64,000 nt of DNA. Source: Acidovorax sp. Leaf160 (lineage in GTDB: Bacteria; Pseudomonadota; Gammaproteobacteria; Burkholderiales; Burkholderiaceae_C). The notes under the pieces are model-generated. The model had not been told where the DNA came from. It searched no databases and was given only the letters and a program-made list of their open reading frames with translations. The stretch covers positions 5,843 to 69,842 of the forward strand of contig NZ_LMOV01000025.1 of assembly GCF_001424265.1 (NCBI RefSeq), in the 5' to 3' direction. Each line of letters begins with the position of its first letter. Within the stretch, counting starts at the first letter, position 1. A program made the translations under genes and the position numbers. Below are positions 1 through 10,596 of the stretch, piece after piece.

Positions 1-86
1 AACTTCCGAAGAAGATCTGCAGCGCCAGGAGAGCAAGTGTACAACAGAATTCGGCCTTGAGAGCAACTGTCTGAACTTTGTGTAGG

Positions 87-611
87 TCAGACTCGCCACT
101 TTTCCAGCAGCTTGGCGGGGCTGAGGCTGTCGTACCCTTCGAACGGCTGATGGATCCAAGGGTTGCTTGGCAGGAACTCTACAGAATAGTCGGGCGTGAA
201 CGTCGACAGTCCCTTGGTCCAGATGACCGCACTGCGCAGTTCCGTGATGGGCGCATAGTTGGTCTTGAGCATGGAGATCACTGCGTTGAGCGTATGCCCC
301 GAGTCGGCCAAATCGTCCACCAGCAACACCCGTCCCGCAATCTCACCCTTGGGCGTCGTGATGAACCGGGCCAGGTCGAGATGTCCTTGCACCGTGCCCG
401 CCTCAGCCCTATAGGAGCTCGTAGACATGATGGCGAGCGGCTTGTCGAAGATACGGCTCAGGATGTCTCCCGGACGCAGCCCTCCCCTGGCGAGGCAGAG
501 AATGGTGTCGAACTCCCAGCCCGACTGATGCACCTTGAGCGCCAGCTTCTCAATGAGACTGTGGTACTCGTCATAGCTCACATAGAGATGCTTGCCGTCT
601 TCCGTCAACAT
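87..611 (-). CDS. Phosphoribosyltransferase family protein
   Basis: A 174-residue type I phosphoribosyltransferase, a class that transfers ribose-5-phosphate from PRPP to a base or acts as a regulator. The PRPP loop is seen as VLLVDDLADSGHTL, near residues 95-108, and an upstream ARGGLRPG segment fits the pyrophosphate-binding loop. I chose the ATG at 611 (MLTEDGKHLY) because the longer frame overlaps the end of purA with unconserved residues. GGGA lies upstream of this ATG. It follows purA by 52 bp on the same strand, which suggests a purine salvage role, but the substrate (hypoxanthine, guanine or xanthine) cannot be read from the sequence. Family certain, substrate not. Confidence 0.88.
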   Translation of the reverse strand: MLTEDGKHLYVSYDEYHSLIEKLALKVHQSGWEFDTILCLARGGLRPGDILSRIFDKPLAIMSTSSYRAEAGTVQGHLDLARFITTPKGEIAGRVLLVDDLADSGHTLNAVISMLKTNYAPITELRSAVIWTKGLSTFTPDYSVEFLPSNPWIHQPFEGYDSLSPAKLLEKWRV

Positions 612-663
612 AGTAGATCCCAATAAATTTTGACAATGCGGTTGGCAACCGGGTCGCGACAGC

Positions 664-2043
<1,380 letters not shown>

Positions 2044-2052
2044 TTACCCAAT

Positions 2053-3216
2053 TCAGTTTTCAGACAACTGGACAGACCGGACGGTCCAAAGTCCATCCAC
2101 TTGGAGGAGTTCCCGGTCACACTGGAACTCGTCGACTTCGCTCTCATGCCCCGGAAGTACGCACACCACCGTTTCGCCCTGCCGCCGCAATGCGGCGATG
2201 GCCTCATCCGTGCCCACTCCCTGCCCCCATGGAGCACGGATCGCAGCTTTCAGGGGGCGCGGTGAGATCACGCTCACCAGCTGCTTAATGTCCAGACTGA
2301 AGCCTGCGGCTGGCCGATTGCGACCAAACACGGCTCCCACCTCGTCATAGCGGCCGCCACGCACCAACGCATCGCTGGCGCCGGGGGCGTACATCGCGAA
2401 TCGAACACCGCTGTAGTACGCATAACCGCGCAGGTCTGCGAGGTCGATGGTGATCCTGGAGTGCTGCAACCGCGAAGCCAACGCCCGCAGATCAGCCAGC
2501 ACATCCGACACACCGGGCACCGAGCCCAGCGCCTTGTGCGCTTCGTCCAACACACCGATGTCTCCGTACAAGCGCAGCAGCGTTTGAAGGTGATCCGAGG
2601 TGTGTCGGGCCAGGTCCTGGGTCAACGAAGCCAGCGCACTCTCATCCTTGGCGGCCAGAGCGTCCTGGATGGAGTGCACCTCCTCCCGGCCGAGACCGGA
2701 GCCTGCCAGCAAACAACGAAGAATGCGGACATCGGCCAGATCGACGCTGACATCTTTCACCTCGGCCACCGAAAGGCATTCCAGCGCCAGCAAGGCACTT
2801 TCAACCTCGGCCTCAATGCCCGGGTGCCCATAGATCTCGGCCCCAAACTGCAGCGGTTCGCGGGTGGCATGCGGCTTGTCGGGCCGCGTATGGAGAACAG
2901 GGCCGCAGTAGCAAAGCCGGCTGACGCCACGGCGGTTCAGAAGGTGCGCATCGATGCGAGCTGCCTGTTGCGTGGTGTCGGCGCGCAAGCCCAACGACCG
3001 ACCAGACAGCTGATCCACCAGCTTGAAGGTCTGGAGTTCCAGTGCCTCCCCTGCCCCGGTGAGCAGAGATTCAAGGTGTTCGAGCAAGGGCGGCATGACC
3101 AGCTCGTAGCCATAGCTGCGAGCCGTATCGAGCAACCCTCGGCGCAATTCTTCGATATGCCGCGCCTCGGAGGGCAGCACATCAGCAATGTGATCCGGGA
3201 GGACCCAAGCGGACAT
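2053..3216 (-). CDS. hisZ: ATP phosphoribosyltransferase regulatory subunit
   Basis: A 387-residue paralogue of the histidyl-tRNA synthetase catalytic domain that pairs with a short HisG to carry out and feedback-control the first step of histidine synthesis. Seen in the sequence: an N-terminal [12 protein letters not shown] start, class II synthetase-like motifs including [12 protein letters not shown], the truncated tRNA-binding region typical of HisZ, and a C-terminal [24 protein letters not shown] segment. The length fits HisZ and not a true HisRS, and a real hisS is present at 10597-11922, which supports the call. It is the first gene of the hisZ-purA unit. The 245 bp upstream, between it and hflC, hold no convincing gene. 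Confidence 0.93.
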   Translation of the reverse strand: MSAWVLPDHIADVLPSEARHIEELRRGLLDTARSYGYELVMPPLLEHLESLLTGAGEALELQTFKLVDQLSGRSLGLRADTTQQAARIDAHLLNRRGVSRLCYCGPVLHTRPDKPHATREPLQFGAEIYGHPGIEAEVESALLALECLSVAEVKDVSVDLADVRILRCLLAGSGLGREEVHSIQDALAAKDESALASLTQDLARHTSDHLQTLLRLYGDIGVLDEAHKALGSVPGVSDVLADLRALASRLQHSRITIDLADLRGYAYYSGVRFAMYAPGASDALVRGGRYDEVGAVFGRNRPAAGFSLDIKQLVSVISPRPLKAAIRAPWGQGVGTDEAIAALRRQGETVVCVLPGHESEVDEFQCDRELLQVDGLWTVRSVQLSEN

Positions 3217-3461
3217 GAGAAAAGGGGAGGCTGTTAAAAACGTGATTCTACCGGGCTACGGTGGAAACCACCGCTCTCCATTGCCCGGATGAACCCGCGA
3301 GGCAGGTCCGGGCACCGGCGGTCGACCAACGAAGCCGAAGCGTATCCAACCCGCCGCCGCTGTGACACGGCAGAAGCCGTCGCGGGATGAAAGGGAGGAT
3401 CGGAGCGCGGACGCCAGGCTGCAGTCAAGCCTGACGCCGCGGCGGCCGCACCAAAACACGT

Positions 3462-4361
3462 TCAGGGACGCGTTGCGTTCGCGGGGGCCGCTCCACGATA
3501 CGCCTTGAAGAACTCCGACGAGGAAGGATCGACCACCATCACGTCGCTCTTCTTGTTGAAGCTGGACTTGTATGCTTCCAGGCTGCGGTAGAACTGGGCA
3601 AACTGGGGGTCGCGTCCAAATGCTTCCGCGTAGATGCGCGCGGCTTCGGCGTCGCCTTCACCCTTCAGCTTTTGTGCGTCACGGTAGGCGTTGGCGATGG
3701 TGATTTCCCGCTGCCGGTCGGCGTCCGCACGGATCTTTTCACCCTCGGCTGCCCCGGTGGAGCGCAGTTCATTGGCAACACGCTTGCGCTCCGCCTCCAT
3801 GCGCCGATACACCGACTCGGTGATCGCTTCGACATAGTCCACCCGCGTGATGCGAACGTCGACCACATCCACACCCCAGGGCTTGGCGCCGCGCACGGCC
3901 TCCAGCACCTCGCGCTTGACCTCGGCCATCAACTCTTCACGTCGCGCGGAAAGCAGTTCCTTGACGGTACGGCGGTTCACTTCTTCCTGGAAAGCGTTGC
4001 GCACCACACGGTTGAGCTGAATGGCGCCGGCATTCTCATCCAGACCCACGTTGCGGATGTACTCCGACGGGTCGGAGATGCGCCAGCGCACATACCAGTC
4101 GATGACCACACGCTGCTTTTCTGCGGTCAGCATCGACTCCGTATCGGAACTGTCGAGCGTCAGCAACCGCTTGTCGATGTAGCGCACGTTTTGAAACGGG
4201 GGCGGCAACTTGAAGTTCAGGCCAGGCTCGGTGATCACTTCCTTGATTTGACCCAGCGCATAGACCACGCCGAACTGGCGCTGGTCGACCACGAAGAGCA
4301 TCGAACTCAACAGGGCAAGCACCACCAGCAACGTGGAGGCGATAAATCCGACTCGGTTCAC
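3462..4361 (-). CDS. hflC: FtsH protease modulator HflC
   Basis: Inner-membrane SPFH/band-7 protein of 299 residues. With HflK it forms the large periplasmic cage around FtsH and modulates turnover of membrane proteins. One N-terminal membrane segment (about residues 5-26) is followed by VVDQRQFGVVYALGQIKEVI, the usual start of the SPFH domain. Helical, charged repeats follow (EAERKRVANELRSTGAAEGEKIRADADR), then an AEAFGRDPQFAQFYRSLEAY block typical of HflC. It starts 9 bp after the hflK stop, so translation is probably coupled. Neighbours hflK, hflX and hfq match the conserved hfq-hflXKC order. Confidence 0.97.
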   Translation of the reverse strand: MNRVGFIASTLLVVLALLSSMLFVVDQRQFGVVYALGQIKEVITEPGLNFKLPPPFQNVRYIDKRLLTLDSSDTESMLTAEKQRVVIDWYVRWRISDPSEYIRNVGLDENAGAIQLNRVVRNAFQEEVNRRTVKELLSARREELMAEVKREVLEAVRGAKPWGVDVVDVRITRVDYVEAITESVYRRMEAERKRVANELRSTGAAEGEKIRADADRQREITIANAYRDAQKLKGEGDAEAARIYAEAFGRDPQFAQFYRSLEAYKSSFNKKSDVMVVDPSSSEFFKAYRGAAPANATRP

Positions 4362-4370
4362 AACTCTCTC

Positions 4371-5693
4371 CTAGCGCGCATCGCGCTCACGCGTACGACT
4401 GGTGTCACGCGCACGAGCATCATTTTGAAAAGTGGACGGATTCGTCGGGGTCAGCCCGGACGTGGTCGCAGGTGGCGTTTCCAGCGAGGGGGCTGCAGCC
4501 GCAGAGCCTCCCTGTGCCACGCTCTGCATGATCCGGTCCAATGGCAGATACAGCAGATTGGAGCCCTTGCTCGAATCCACCAGAACCTTGGTGACGTTGG
4601 TGTAGATCTGCTGCATGGACTCGAGGTACATGCGGTCCCGCGTGACCTGCGGGGCCTTCTGGTATTCCGCCAGCACGGAGCTGAACCGCTGTGCATCACC
4701 CTGGGCCTGCGCCACGATCCGAGCCTTGTAAGCCCCGGCTTCCTCCGTCAGTCGCGAGGCGGAACCCACGGCGCGAGGAATCACGTCGTTGGCATAGGCC
4801 TGCGCTTCGTTCTTCGCACGCTCACGTTCCTGACCCGCCTTCAACACGTCGTCGAAAGCCGCCTGAACCTGCTCGGGCGGGCGCACGCCGCCCTGCTGCA
4901 GATTGATGCCGACGACTTCTACGCCGACCTTGTATCGATCGAGGATGACCTGCATCAGCGCCCGCACCCGCGGCGCGATCTGGTCGCGCTCTTCGGCCAG
5001 GGCGGTGTCCATACGCATCTTGCCCACCACTTCACGAACGGCGGTTTCCGCGGCCTGAACCACCGCATCCGCAGGATTGCGGCTTTCAAACAGCCAGGCC
5101 CTCGCGTCATTCAGGCGGTACTGCACGGCAAATTTGATTTCGACGATGTTCTCGTCTTCGGTCAGCATCGCGGACTCGCGCAAGCCGGTGCTCTTGATCA
5201 CCGCGTCGCGTCCGACGTCGGCCGAACGGATCTGGGTCACGAACACCAACTCATGACGCTGGATCGGATAGGGCAGCCGCCAGTTGAAACCGGCATTGAC
5301 GGTCGTCTTGTATTTGCCGAACTGCGTGATGACGGCCTGCTGGCCTTCCTGAACGATGAAGAAACCAGTCCCCAGCCAGATCAGCAGCGCGACGCCGGCA
5401 ATCAGGCCAACGCCCAGTCCCGCGTTCTTCATGTCCGGCTGAAAGCCACCGCCACCGCCTCCGCCGCCGACGGGGCCGCGACCGCCGCCGTTCTTGCCTC
5501 CGAACAGCCCGCCCAGCTTCCGGTTCAGATCCCGCCAGAGTTCGTCGAGATCCGGCGGCTGCCCGGCATTGTTCTGCTCCCGTCCGCGCTGTCCCTGGGG
5601 ACGCAGCGGCGCAGGCGGGTCGACATCGGGCCGATCCGCACCCTCCTGCTTGTCGTCACCTCGGCCCCACCGCGGGTCATTCAAATTCAACAT
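4371..5693 (-). CDS. hflK: FtsH protease modulator HflK
   Basis: Partner of HflC in the FtsH-associated membrane complex, 440 residues. The start at 5693 gives MLNLNDPRWGR, the characteristic HflK N-terminus; a longer frame to 5750 or 5786 exists but its residues do not look like the family. AGGGG lies just before this ATG at short spacing, so 5750 remains an alternative. Order of parts: a charged, Gln-rich N-terminal cytoplasmic part, a Gly-rich linker, one membrane segment (about residues 105-128), the SPFH domain beginning VQEGQQAVITQFGKYKTTVNAGFNW, then coiled-coil helices. The C-terminal tail is Thr/Pro/Arg-rich, ending in a TRERDAR-type stretch. Confidence 0.95.
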   Translation of the reverse strand: MLNLNDPRWGRGDDKQEGADRPDVDPPAPLRPQGQRGREQNNAGQPPDLDELWRDLNRKLGGLFGGKNGGGRGPVGGGGGGGGFQPDMKNAGLGVGLIAGVALLIWLGTGFFIVQEGQQAVITQFGKYKTTVNAGFNWRLPYPIQRHELVFVTQIRSADVGRDAVIKSTGLRESAMLTEDENIVEIKFAVQYRLNDARAWLFESRNPADAVVQAAETAVREVVGKMRMDTALAEERDQIAPRVRALMQVILDRYKVGVEVVGINLQQGGVRPPEQVQAAFDDVLKAGQERERAKNEAQAYANDVIPRAVGSASRLTEEAGAYKARIVAQAQGDAQRFSSVLAEYQKAPQVTRDRMYLESMQQIYTNVTKVLVDSSKGSNLLYLPLDRIMQSVAQGGSAAAAPSLETPPATTSGLTPTNPSTFQNDARARDTSRTRERDAR

Positions 5694-5805
5694 TCCCCTA
5701 ATTCGCTGGGGCAAGATGGCCCAGCGGAAGGCGCGGCTATGCAGGTTCATGCGGGAAATCTCTCGTTCTCTTAGGACATGGAGCAAACGGGCATTGTGCC
5801 TAATC

Positions 5806-7005
5806 TCAACCGTCGTCCCGCTTCAATTCAGCAGCAAGATCAGGGGTCATCTCGTCACGCTCCTTCAACAGTTCGGCGGCCAATTGCTGGCGAAGCAATG
5901 GCAGGCCCTCCCCTGACTGGGCGCTGAGGAAGATCCGTGGAACGAACACACCGTCCATTTCCAGCACATCTCGTGCAGCGGTGGGCCTCGCCTCGGGCGA
6001 CATCGCGTCGAGTTTGTTGAAGACGAGCAGTTGAGGAATATCCTGGGCGCCGATTTCCGCCAGCACGCGCTGGACTTGAGCTATCTGCTCAGGAAAGGCA
6101 GGATTCGAAGCATCCACCACATGCAGCAGCAGATCGGCGTCGATGGCCTCTTGCAGCGTTGCCTGGAACGCATCCACCAGACCGTGGGGAAGGTCGCGGA
6201 TGAAACCCACCGTATCGGAGATCGAAATCAACCGTCCGGCATCGGCTAGGTACAACTGCCTGGTGGTGGTGTCCAGCGTGGCAAAAAGCTGGTCCGCCGC
6301 ATAGGCGCGGGCCTTGACGAGCGCGTTGAACAGCGTGGATTTGCCGGCGTTGGTGTAACCGACCAAGGAGACATTGAACGTATCGCGCCGGTCACGCTGC
6401 CGCCTTTGGGTGGATCGCTGGCGCTTCACCTTCACCAGACGCTCTTTGGTGCGCTTGATCGCATCGCCGATCATCCGGCGGTCCAGCTCGATCTGGGTTT
6501 CGCCAGGGCCGCCGCGAGTACCGATGCCGCCCCGCTGCCGCTCCAGGTGAGACCAGCGACGGACCAGACGTGTGCTCAGGTACTGCAGCTTGGCCAGTTC
6601 CACCTGCAGCTTGCCTTCATGGCTGCGCGCGCGCTGGGCAAAGATCTCGAGAATCAGGAAAGTGCGGTCGCTGACTGGCAGGTTCAGCACCCGTTCCAGG
6701 TTGCGCTGTTGCGCGGGGCTCAAAGCCTGATCGAAGAGCACCTCGACCGCGCCATGCATCTGCGCCAGGACCTGAATCTCTTCCGCCTTGCCAGATCCGA
6801 CGAAAAGCGCCGCATCTGGCGCCTTGCGCTTGGCGACCAGCCGAGCCACCGGCGTGAGGCCTGCGGTTTCAGCCAGCAGCCCCAGCTCTTCCAACTCGCC
6901 GTCGAAATGGGGCAGGCCGAAGTCCACCCCGACCAGGACCACGGGCGTCGCTGGCGAAGCGGGTTTATCTGAGGAACTCAAGGCAGCAGGTAGTGGCTGG
7001 CCCAC
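5806..7005 (-). CDS. hflX: Ribosome-associated GTPase HflX
   Basis: GTPase of 399 residues that binds the 50S subunit and splits stalled ribosomes. An N-terminal HflX domain (VGSGKAEEIQVLAQ, LILEIFAQRARSHEGKLQVELAKLQYL) is followed by the RGGIGTRGGPGETQIELDRR signature, a coiled linker and the G domain: P-loop GYTNAGKST, switch region, DTVGFIRDLP (G3) and NKLD (G4). The annotated start is a GTG at 7005. I see no good ribosome-binding site for it, so the exact start is uncertain by a few codons. It lies between hfq (30 bp upstream) and hflK in the conserved cluster. Confidence 0.96.
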   Translation of the reverse strand: MGQPLPAALSSSDKPASPATPVVLVGVDFGLPHFDGELEELGLLAETAGLTPVARLVAKRKAPDAALFVGSGKAEEIQVLAQMHGAVEVLFDQALSPAQQRNLERVLNLPVSDRTFLILEIFAQRARSHEGKLQVELAKLQYLSTRLVRRWSHLERQRGGIGTRGGPGETQIELDRRMIGDAIKRTKERLVKVKRQRSTQRRQRDRRDTFNVSLVGYTNAGKSTLFNALVKARAYAADQLFATLDTTTRQLYLADAGRLISISDTVGFIRDLPHGLVDAFQATLQEAIDADLLLHVVDASNPAFPEQIAQVQRVLAEIGAQDIPQLLVFNKLDAMSPEARPTAARDVLEMDGVFVPRIFLSAQSGEGLPLLRQQLAAELLKERDEMTPDLAAELKRDDG

Positions 7006-7035
7006 CAGAACGTGGACAGAGAGAAGACCGGACGA

Positions 7036-7296
7036 TCAGGCCGACGGGCCGGCCTCGGCCGCATCGCTGGACTCGGCCGTCGTGAAATTGACGGCGCGCC
7101 CAGGAACGATCGTGGAAATGGCGTGCTTGTAGACCATCTGGGTCACGGTGTTGCGAAGCAGCACGACGTATTGGTCGAACGACTCGATCTGCCCCTGCAG
7201 CTTGATGCCATTCACCAGATAGATAGACACCGGAACATGCTCACGGCGGAGCGCGTTCAGAAACGGGTCTTGAAGAAGTTGGCCTTTGTTGCTCAC
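7036..7296 (-). CDS. hfq: RNA chaperone Hfq
   Basis: Hexameric Sm-like RNA chaperone that pairs small RNAs with mRNAs. The 86-residue protein begins [14 protein letters not shown]. It shows Sm1 ([25 protein letters not shown]) and Sm2 ([10 protein letters not shown]) and a short acidic tail. The start is a GTG at 7296, preceded by GGAG six to seven bases upstream. An in-frame ATG at 7344 would add 16 residues unlike any Hfq and has no such site. Between der and hflX, as in most Proteobacteria of this class. Confidence 0.97.
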   Translation of the reverse strand: MSNKGQLLQDPFLNALRREHVPVSIYLVNGIKLQGQIESFDQYVVLLRNTVTQMVYKHAISTIVPGRAVNFTTAESSDAAEAGPSA

Positions 7297-7373
7297 GATA
7301 TTCTCCGTGTTCAGGAATGTTGTTGTAAAAGCACACCTTACCACATGGCCGAGGCCGCACGGACCAAAAGGCT

Positions 7374-8729
7374 TTAGCGCCGATCCGACCCTGCGCCCTC
7401 TTCGGCAAAGGGGTTGTGGGACGTTTTCATTTCGATGCGCAACGGCGTGCCGACCAAATTGAATTCCTTGCGGAAACGGCCTTCCAAAAAGCGCTTGTAC
7501 GCATCGGTCACGTGCTCCAGCGAGTTCCCGTGGATGACGATCACCGGCGGATTCATGCCCCCTTGGTGGGCATAGCGCAGTTTCGGCCGGAACATTCCGG
7601 ATCGCTTCGGGCTCTGAAATTGCACAGCCTCCAGCAGCAGCCTTGTCAACACCGGAGTGGACATCTTGCAGGTGGCCGCTTTGTGTGCCTGCACGATCGA
7701 CGTCCAGACCGGCCCCAGACCCTGCCGCTTCTTGGCCGAGATGAAATGCATGGCCGCAAACTTGAGAAACGACAGCCGGGTTTCGATCGAACGCTCCAGC
7801 ATCTGGCGCTCGTACTCATCCACGGCGTCCCACTTGTTCACGGCCAGCACCACGGCGCGGCCGCTTTCCAGGATATAGCCGGCGATGTGGGCATCCTGGT
7901 CGGTCACGCCCTGCGTGGCATCCAGCAGCAACAGCACCACGTTTGCCGACTCGATCGCCTGCAGCGTCTTGACGACCGAGAACTTCTCGATGGCCTCGAA
8001 CACCCGGCCCTTGCGGCGCAGTCCGGCGGTATCGATGAGCTCGAACTTCTGTCCCTGCCGCTCGAATGGCACCGAGATCGCATCGCGCGTGGTGCCGGGC
8101 ATGTCGAAGGCGACGAGTCGCTCTTCTCCCAGCCAGGTATTGATCAGCGTCGACTTGCCCACGTTCGGACGGCCAGCCACCGCCAGGCGCACCGTGGCGA
8201 TGTCCTCTTCTGCGGCATCGTCTTCGGCGTCCGGCCACTGCAGCGCGGCAAGCGCTGTGTCTACCAAGGTGCGAATGCCCTGGCCATGGGCTGCCGAAAC
8301 GGGATGGACTTCGCCCAGCCCCAACTCGTAGAACTCAGCCAGCTGCACGCCCTCGAGCATGCCTTCGGCCTTATTCCCCACCAGCACACAAGGCTTGCCG
8401 AGGCGCCGAAGATATTGAGCGATGTCGTGGTCTTGCGCCGACACGCCAGCCCGCGCGTCCACCACGAAGACCACCACATCGGCTTCTGCCACGGCCTGCT
8501 GCGTTTGCTTGGCCATTTCCCGGTAGATGCCAGCCGAAGCGTCGGGCTCGAAGCCGCCGGTGTCGATCACGATGTATTCGTGCTTGCCCTGCTTGCCATT
8601 GCCATAGTGACGGTCGCGCGTCAGCCCCGCAAAGTCCGCCACGATGGCGTCGCGGGATTTGGTCAGCCGGTTGAACAGCGTCGATTTGCCCACGTTGGGC
8701 CGCCCGACGAGGGCGATTACTGGTTTCAT
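7374..8729 (-). CDS. der: Ribosome biogenesis GTPase Der (EngA)
   Basis: Double-GTPase needed for late 50S assembly, 451 residues. Two G domains in tandem each carry GRPNVGKST, at about residues 8-16 and 186-194, with DTGGF and DTAGL G3 motifs and NKAE/NKWD G4 motifs. An acidic linker ([12 protein letters not shown]) separates them and a KH-like C-terminal domain ([30 protein letters not shown]) follows. It starts 14 bp after the bamB stop. Length and motif order are standard. Confidence 0.98.
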   Translation of the reverse strand: MKPVIALVGRPNVGKSTLFNRLTKSRDAIVADFAGLTRDRHYGNGKQGKHEYIVIDTGGFEPDASAGIYREMAKQTQQAVAEADVVVFVVDARAGVSAQDHDIAQYLRRLGKPCVLVGNKAEGMLEGVQLAEFYELGLGEVHPVSAAHGQGIRTLVDTALAALQWPDAEDDAAEEDIATVRLAVAGRPNVGKSTLINTWLGEERLVAFDMPGTTRDAISVPFERQGQKFELIDTAGLRRKGRVFEAIEKFSVVKTLQAIESANVVLLLLDATQGVTDQDAHIAGYILESGRAVVLAVNKWDAVDEYERQMLERSIETRLSFLKFAAMHFISAKKRQGLGPVWTSIVQAHKAATCKMSTPVLTRLLLEAVQFQSPKRSGMFRPKLRYAHQGGMNPPVIVIHGNSLEHVTDAYKRFLEGRFRKEFNLVGTPLRIEMKTSHNPFAEEGAGSDRR

Positions 8730-8743
8730 GGGCTAGTGCCTTG

Positions 8744-9898
8744 TCATTCGGGACGGAAGCCGTAGATGCCACCGTTGCGAGTGACCACGATGAGGGTGTC
8801 TGCCGAGGCCACCGGGGCGACCGCGATGCCAGACGTGTCGGTGGAAAGCCGGTTCAGCGGGCTGCCATCGTCGCGCGACAGCAAGTGCACCAGACCGGAT
8901 TCATCGCCCACGACGACCGAACGTCCGAGCGCCAGGGGCGCCGTCAGCTGGCGATACAGAAGACGGTCGGAGGACCAGGCCTTGGCGCCGTCCTGACGCT
9001 TCCAGGCCGTCACGGCGCCATTGCTTTCGGCGCCGAAGACGAAGGAGTCGTCACCCTGGACGCCCGTTGCGCCATTGGCCGGTTGCGTCCATTCGACGGT
9101 TCCACGGGCAGCGTCCACGCAGCCGACTGCCGCCTGGAACGCGCGCGCACAGACCTCAGAGCCCCTACGGCTCACCGGGCCCACGATTTCGACCAGACGC
9201 TCCACGTCATTGGTGCCGCGCGGGCTGGCCACCGGGGCTTCCCAGCGCACCACGCCAGAGTCGGGATTGAAGCCCACCAGCCGGCCGGAAAGACCGGCCA
9301 CCAGCGTATCGCCCACCGCCATCAACACGCCGCGTTGACGCAGCGTAAGTGGCTCACCCGGGCGCTGCTGGTTCCACAGCCGTTGGCCCGTGGCCGCATC
9401 GAACGCGGACACCGAGCGGTCGGCGGCCAGGACGAAAACGCGGTTGCCCGCCACCAGCGGCGGCGTGTAGACCTGCGCCTGCAGCGGCTGACGCCACAGC
9501 TCACGCCCGCCTGCCAGCACGACGACGTCGTTCTTCTGGGTGACGACGGCAGTCCATTTGCCATCCCCGCCCACTCCGGCGGAAAGGGGTTGACCCAGTG
9601 AGGCCCGCCAGATGTCGCCGCCAGTGCGAGCATCGATCGCAACGATGGCGCCGTCGGCCGAGGCCAGCGTGACCGTGCTGCCTTGCACCAGCACCTCGAG
9701 CGGCAGACCCGCTGTACTGCCGATCTTGGCCGTCCAGGCCTGACGAACGGGCAACAGCGGAACGTTCGGACCGAGGTCGGCGGGCTTGGGCTTGGAAGGA
9801 CCACCCCAGAGGGAGCACCCCGTCAGCAGCACGGCTGAACCGGCCAGTACCCACCCGCAGACCGCGGGCCGCGCGCAGCGCATCAGAGCGTGCATCAT
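8744..9898 (-). CDS. bamB: Outer membrane assembly lipoprotein BamB
   Basis: Lipoprotein of the BAM complex that folds outer-membrane proteins, 384 residues. A signal peptide ends in the lipobox LTGC, giving an acylated Cys near residue 28. The rest is a PQQ-like eight-bladed propeller with recurring blade motifs of the kind DARTGGDIWRASLG, DAATGQRLWNQQ and DSGVVRWEAPV. The start codon overlaps the stop of the preceding YfgM-like gene by 4 bases (an ATGATG run gives two possible Met starts). Position before der matches the E. coli order hisS-yfgM-bamB-der. Confidence 0.96.
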   Translation of the reverse strand: MMHALMRCARPAVCGWVLAGSAVLLTGCSLWGGPSKPKPADLGPNVPLLPVRQAWTAKIGSTAGLPLEVLVQGSTVTLASADGAIVAIDARTGGDIWRASLGQPLSAGVGGDGKWTAVVTQKNDVVVLAGGRELWRQPLQAQVYTPPLVAGNRVFVLAADRSVSAFDAATGQRLWNQQRPGEPLTLRQRGVLMAVGDTLVAGLSGRLVGFNPDSGVVRWEAPVASPRGTNDVERLVEIVGPVSRRGSEVCARAFQAAVGCVDAARGTVEWTQPANGATGVQGDDSFVFGAESNGAVTAWKRQDGAKAWSSDRLLYRQLTAPLALGRSVVVGDESGLVHLLSRDDGSPLNRLSTDTSGIAVAPVASADTLIVVTRNGGIYGFRPE

Positions 9899-10581
9899 TG
9901 CGCACCCCCGGACTGTGCTGCGGAGGCCACCACCTGGGCAGGGACCTGGGCCCCGAGGGCATTCAGCTTCGCTTCCACCAGCCGGCGGTACTCCATGCGC
10001 TCCTCGAATGCCTTGTACGCAGTCAGGTACTCAGCCGCGGCTTCCTTCTTCTTGTCCTGCAGCACCAGCACATCGCCGCGGCGGTCTGCGAAAGCCGCCT
10101 CGAAGCCGACCGGCACCGCACCGGAAAGCTGGGACAGCGCCTTGTCGTACGCCTTTTGTTCGATGAACAGCGTTGCCAGACGCAGCCGGGCCAGGGCCTT
10201 GTACCCGTCGTCCACGGCGCCCTGTGGCATCCAGTTCAGCGCGGCGACCGCGGCTTCGTTCTTGCCGGCATCCGCCAGCGCCTTGGCTGCGAGCAAGCTG
10301 GCCTGACTCGCCTGCACGGTACCGGAGTAGCGCGATTTCACGTCGTTCAGCACTTGCTCGATGCGATCCGTGTCCGAAGCGCTCACAGCAGCTTCCATCG
10401 CGTCGGACAGTGCGGACGCCTGCGCAGCCTGGCGGTTCTGCCAGTACTGGTAGCCATTCCAGGCAGCGAGACCACCGAACACGACGATGATCACGCCGCT
10501 GATGAGCGTGCCCCAGGTGTTCCAGAAATGCTTCAGCTGATCAAGCTGCTCTTGTTCTTCGAGGTCGAAATGGTTTGCCAT
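9895..10581 (-). CDS. YfgM-like tetratricopeptide membrane protein
   Basis: A 228-residue single-pass membrane protein of the YfgM family, an ancillary subunit near the SecYEG translocon. The sequence shows a cytoplasmic N-terminus rich in charged residues (LEEQEQLDQLKHFW), a membrane segment at about residues 25-42, and periplasmic TPR-like helices with repeated Ala/Leu pairs (ALADAGKNEAAVAALNWM). It lies between hisS (15 bp) and bamB (4-base overlap), the same place as E. coli yfgM. Family assignment is from layout and context; the biochemical role is inferred from the family. Confidence 0.9.
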   Translation of the reverse strand: MANHFDLEEQEQLDQLKHFWNTWGTLISGVIIVVFGGLAAWNGYQYWQNRQAAQASALSDAMEAAVSASDTDRIEQVLNDVKSRYSGTVQASQASLLAAKALADAGKNEAAVAALNWMPQGAVDDGYKALARLRLATLFIEQKAYDKALSQLSGAVPVGFEAAFADRRGDVLVLQDKKKEAAAEYLTAYKAFEERMEYRRLVEAKLNALGAQVPAQVVASAAQSGGAQ

Positions 10582-10596
10582 GATGGTTCGTATGTG

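Noticed and set aside
1-86. Gene remnant or RNA at the left edge
   Set aside because: Eighty-six bases with no recognisable frame or structure.
3217-3461. Possible DUF2065 gene between hisZ and hflC
   Set aside because: That gene is often found here in relatives, but no frame shows its hydrophobic helices.
3672-5774. 700-codon plus-strand frame opposite hflC/hflK
   Set aside because: Composition is Arg/His-rich and it runs antisense to two clearly identified genes; high-GC DNA makes such frames common.
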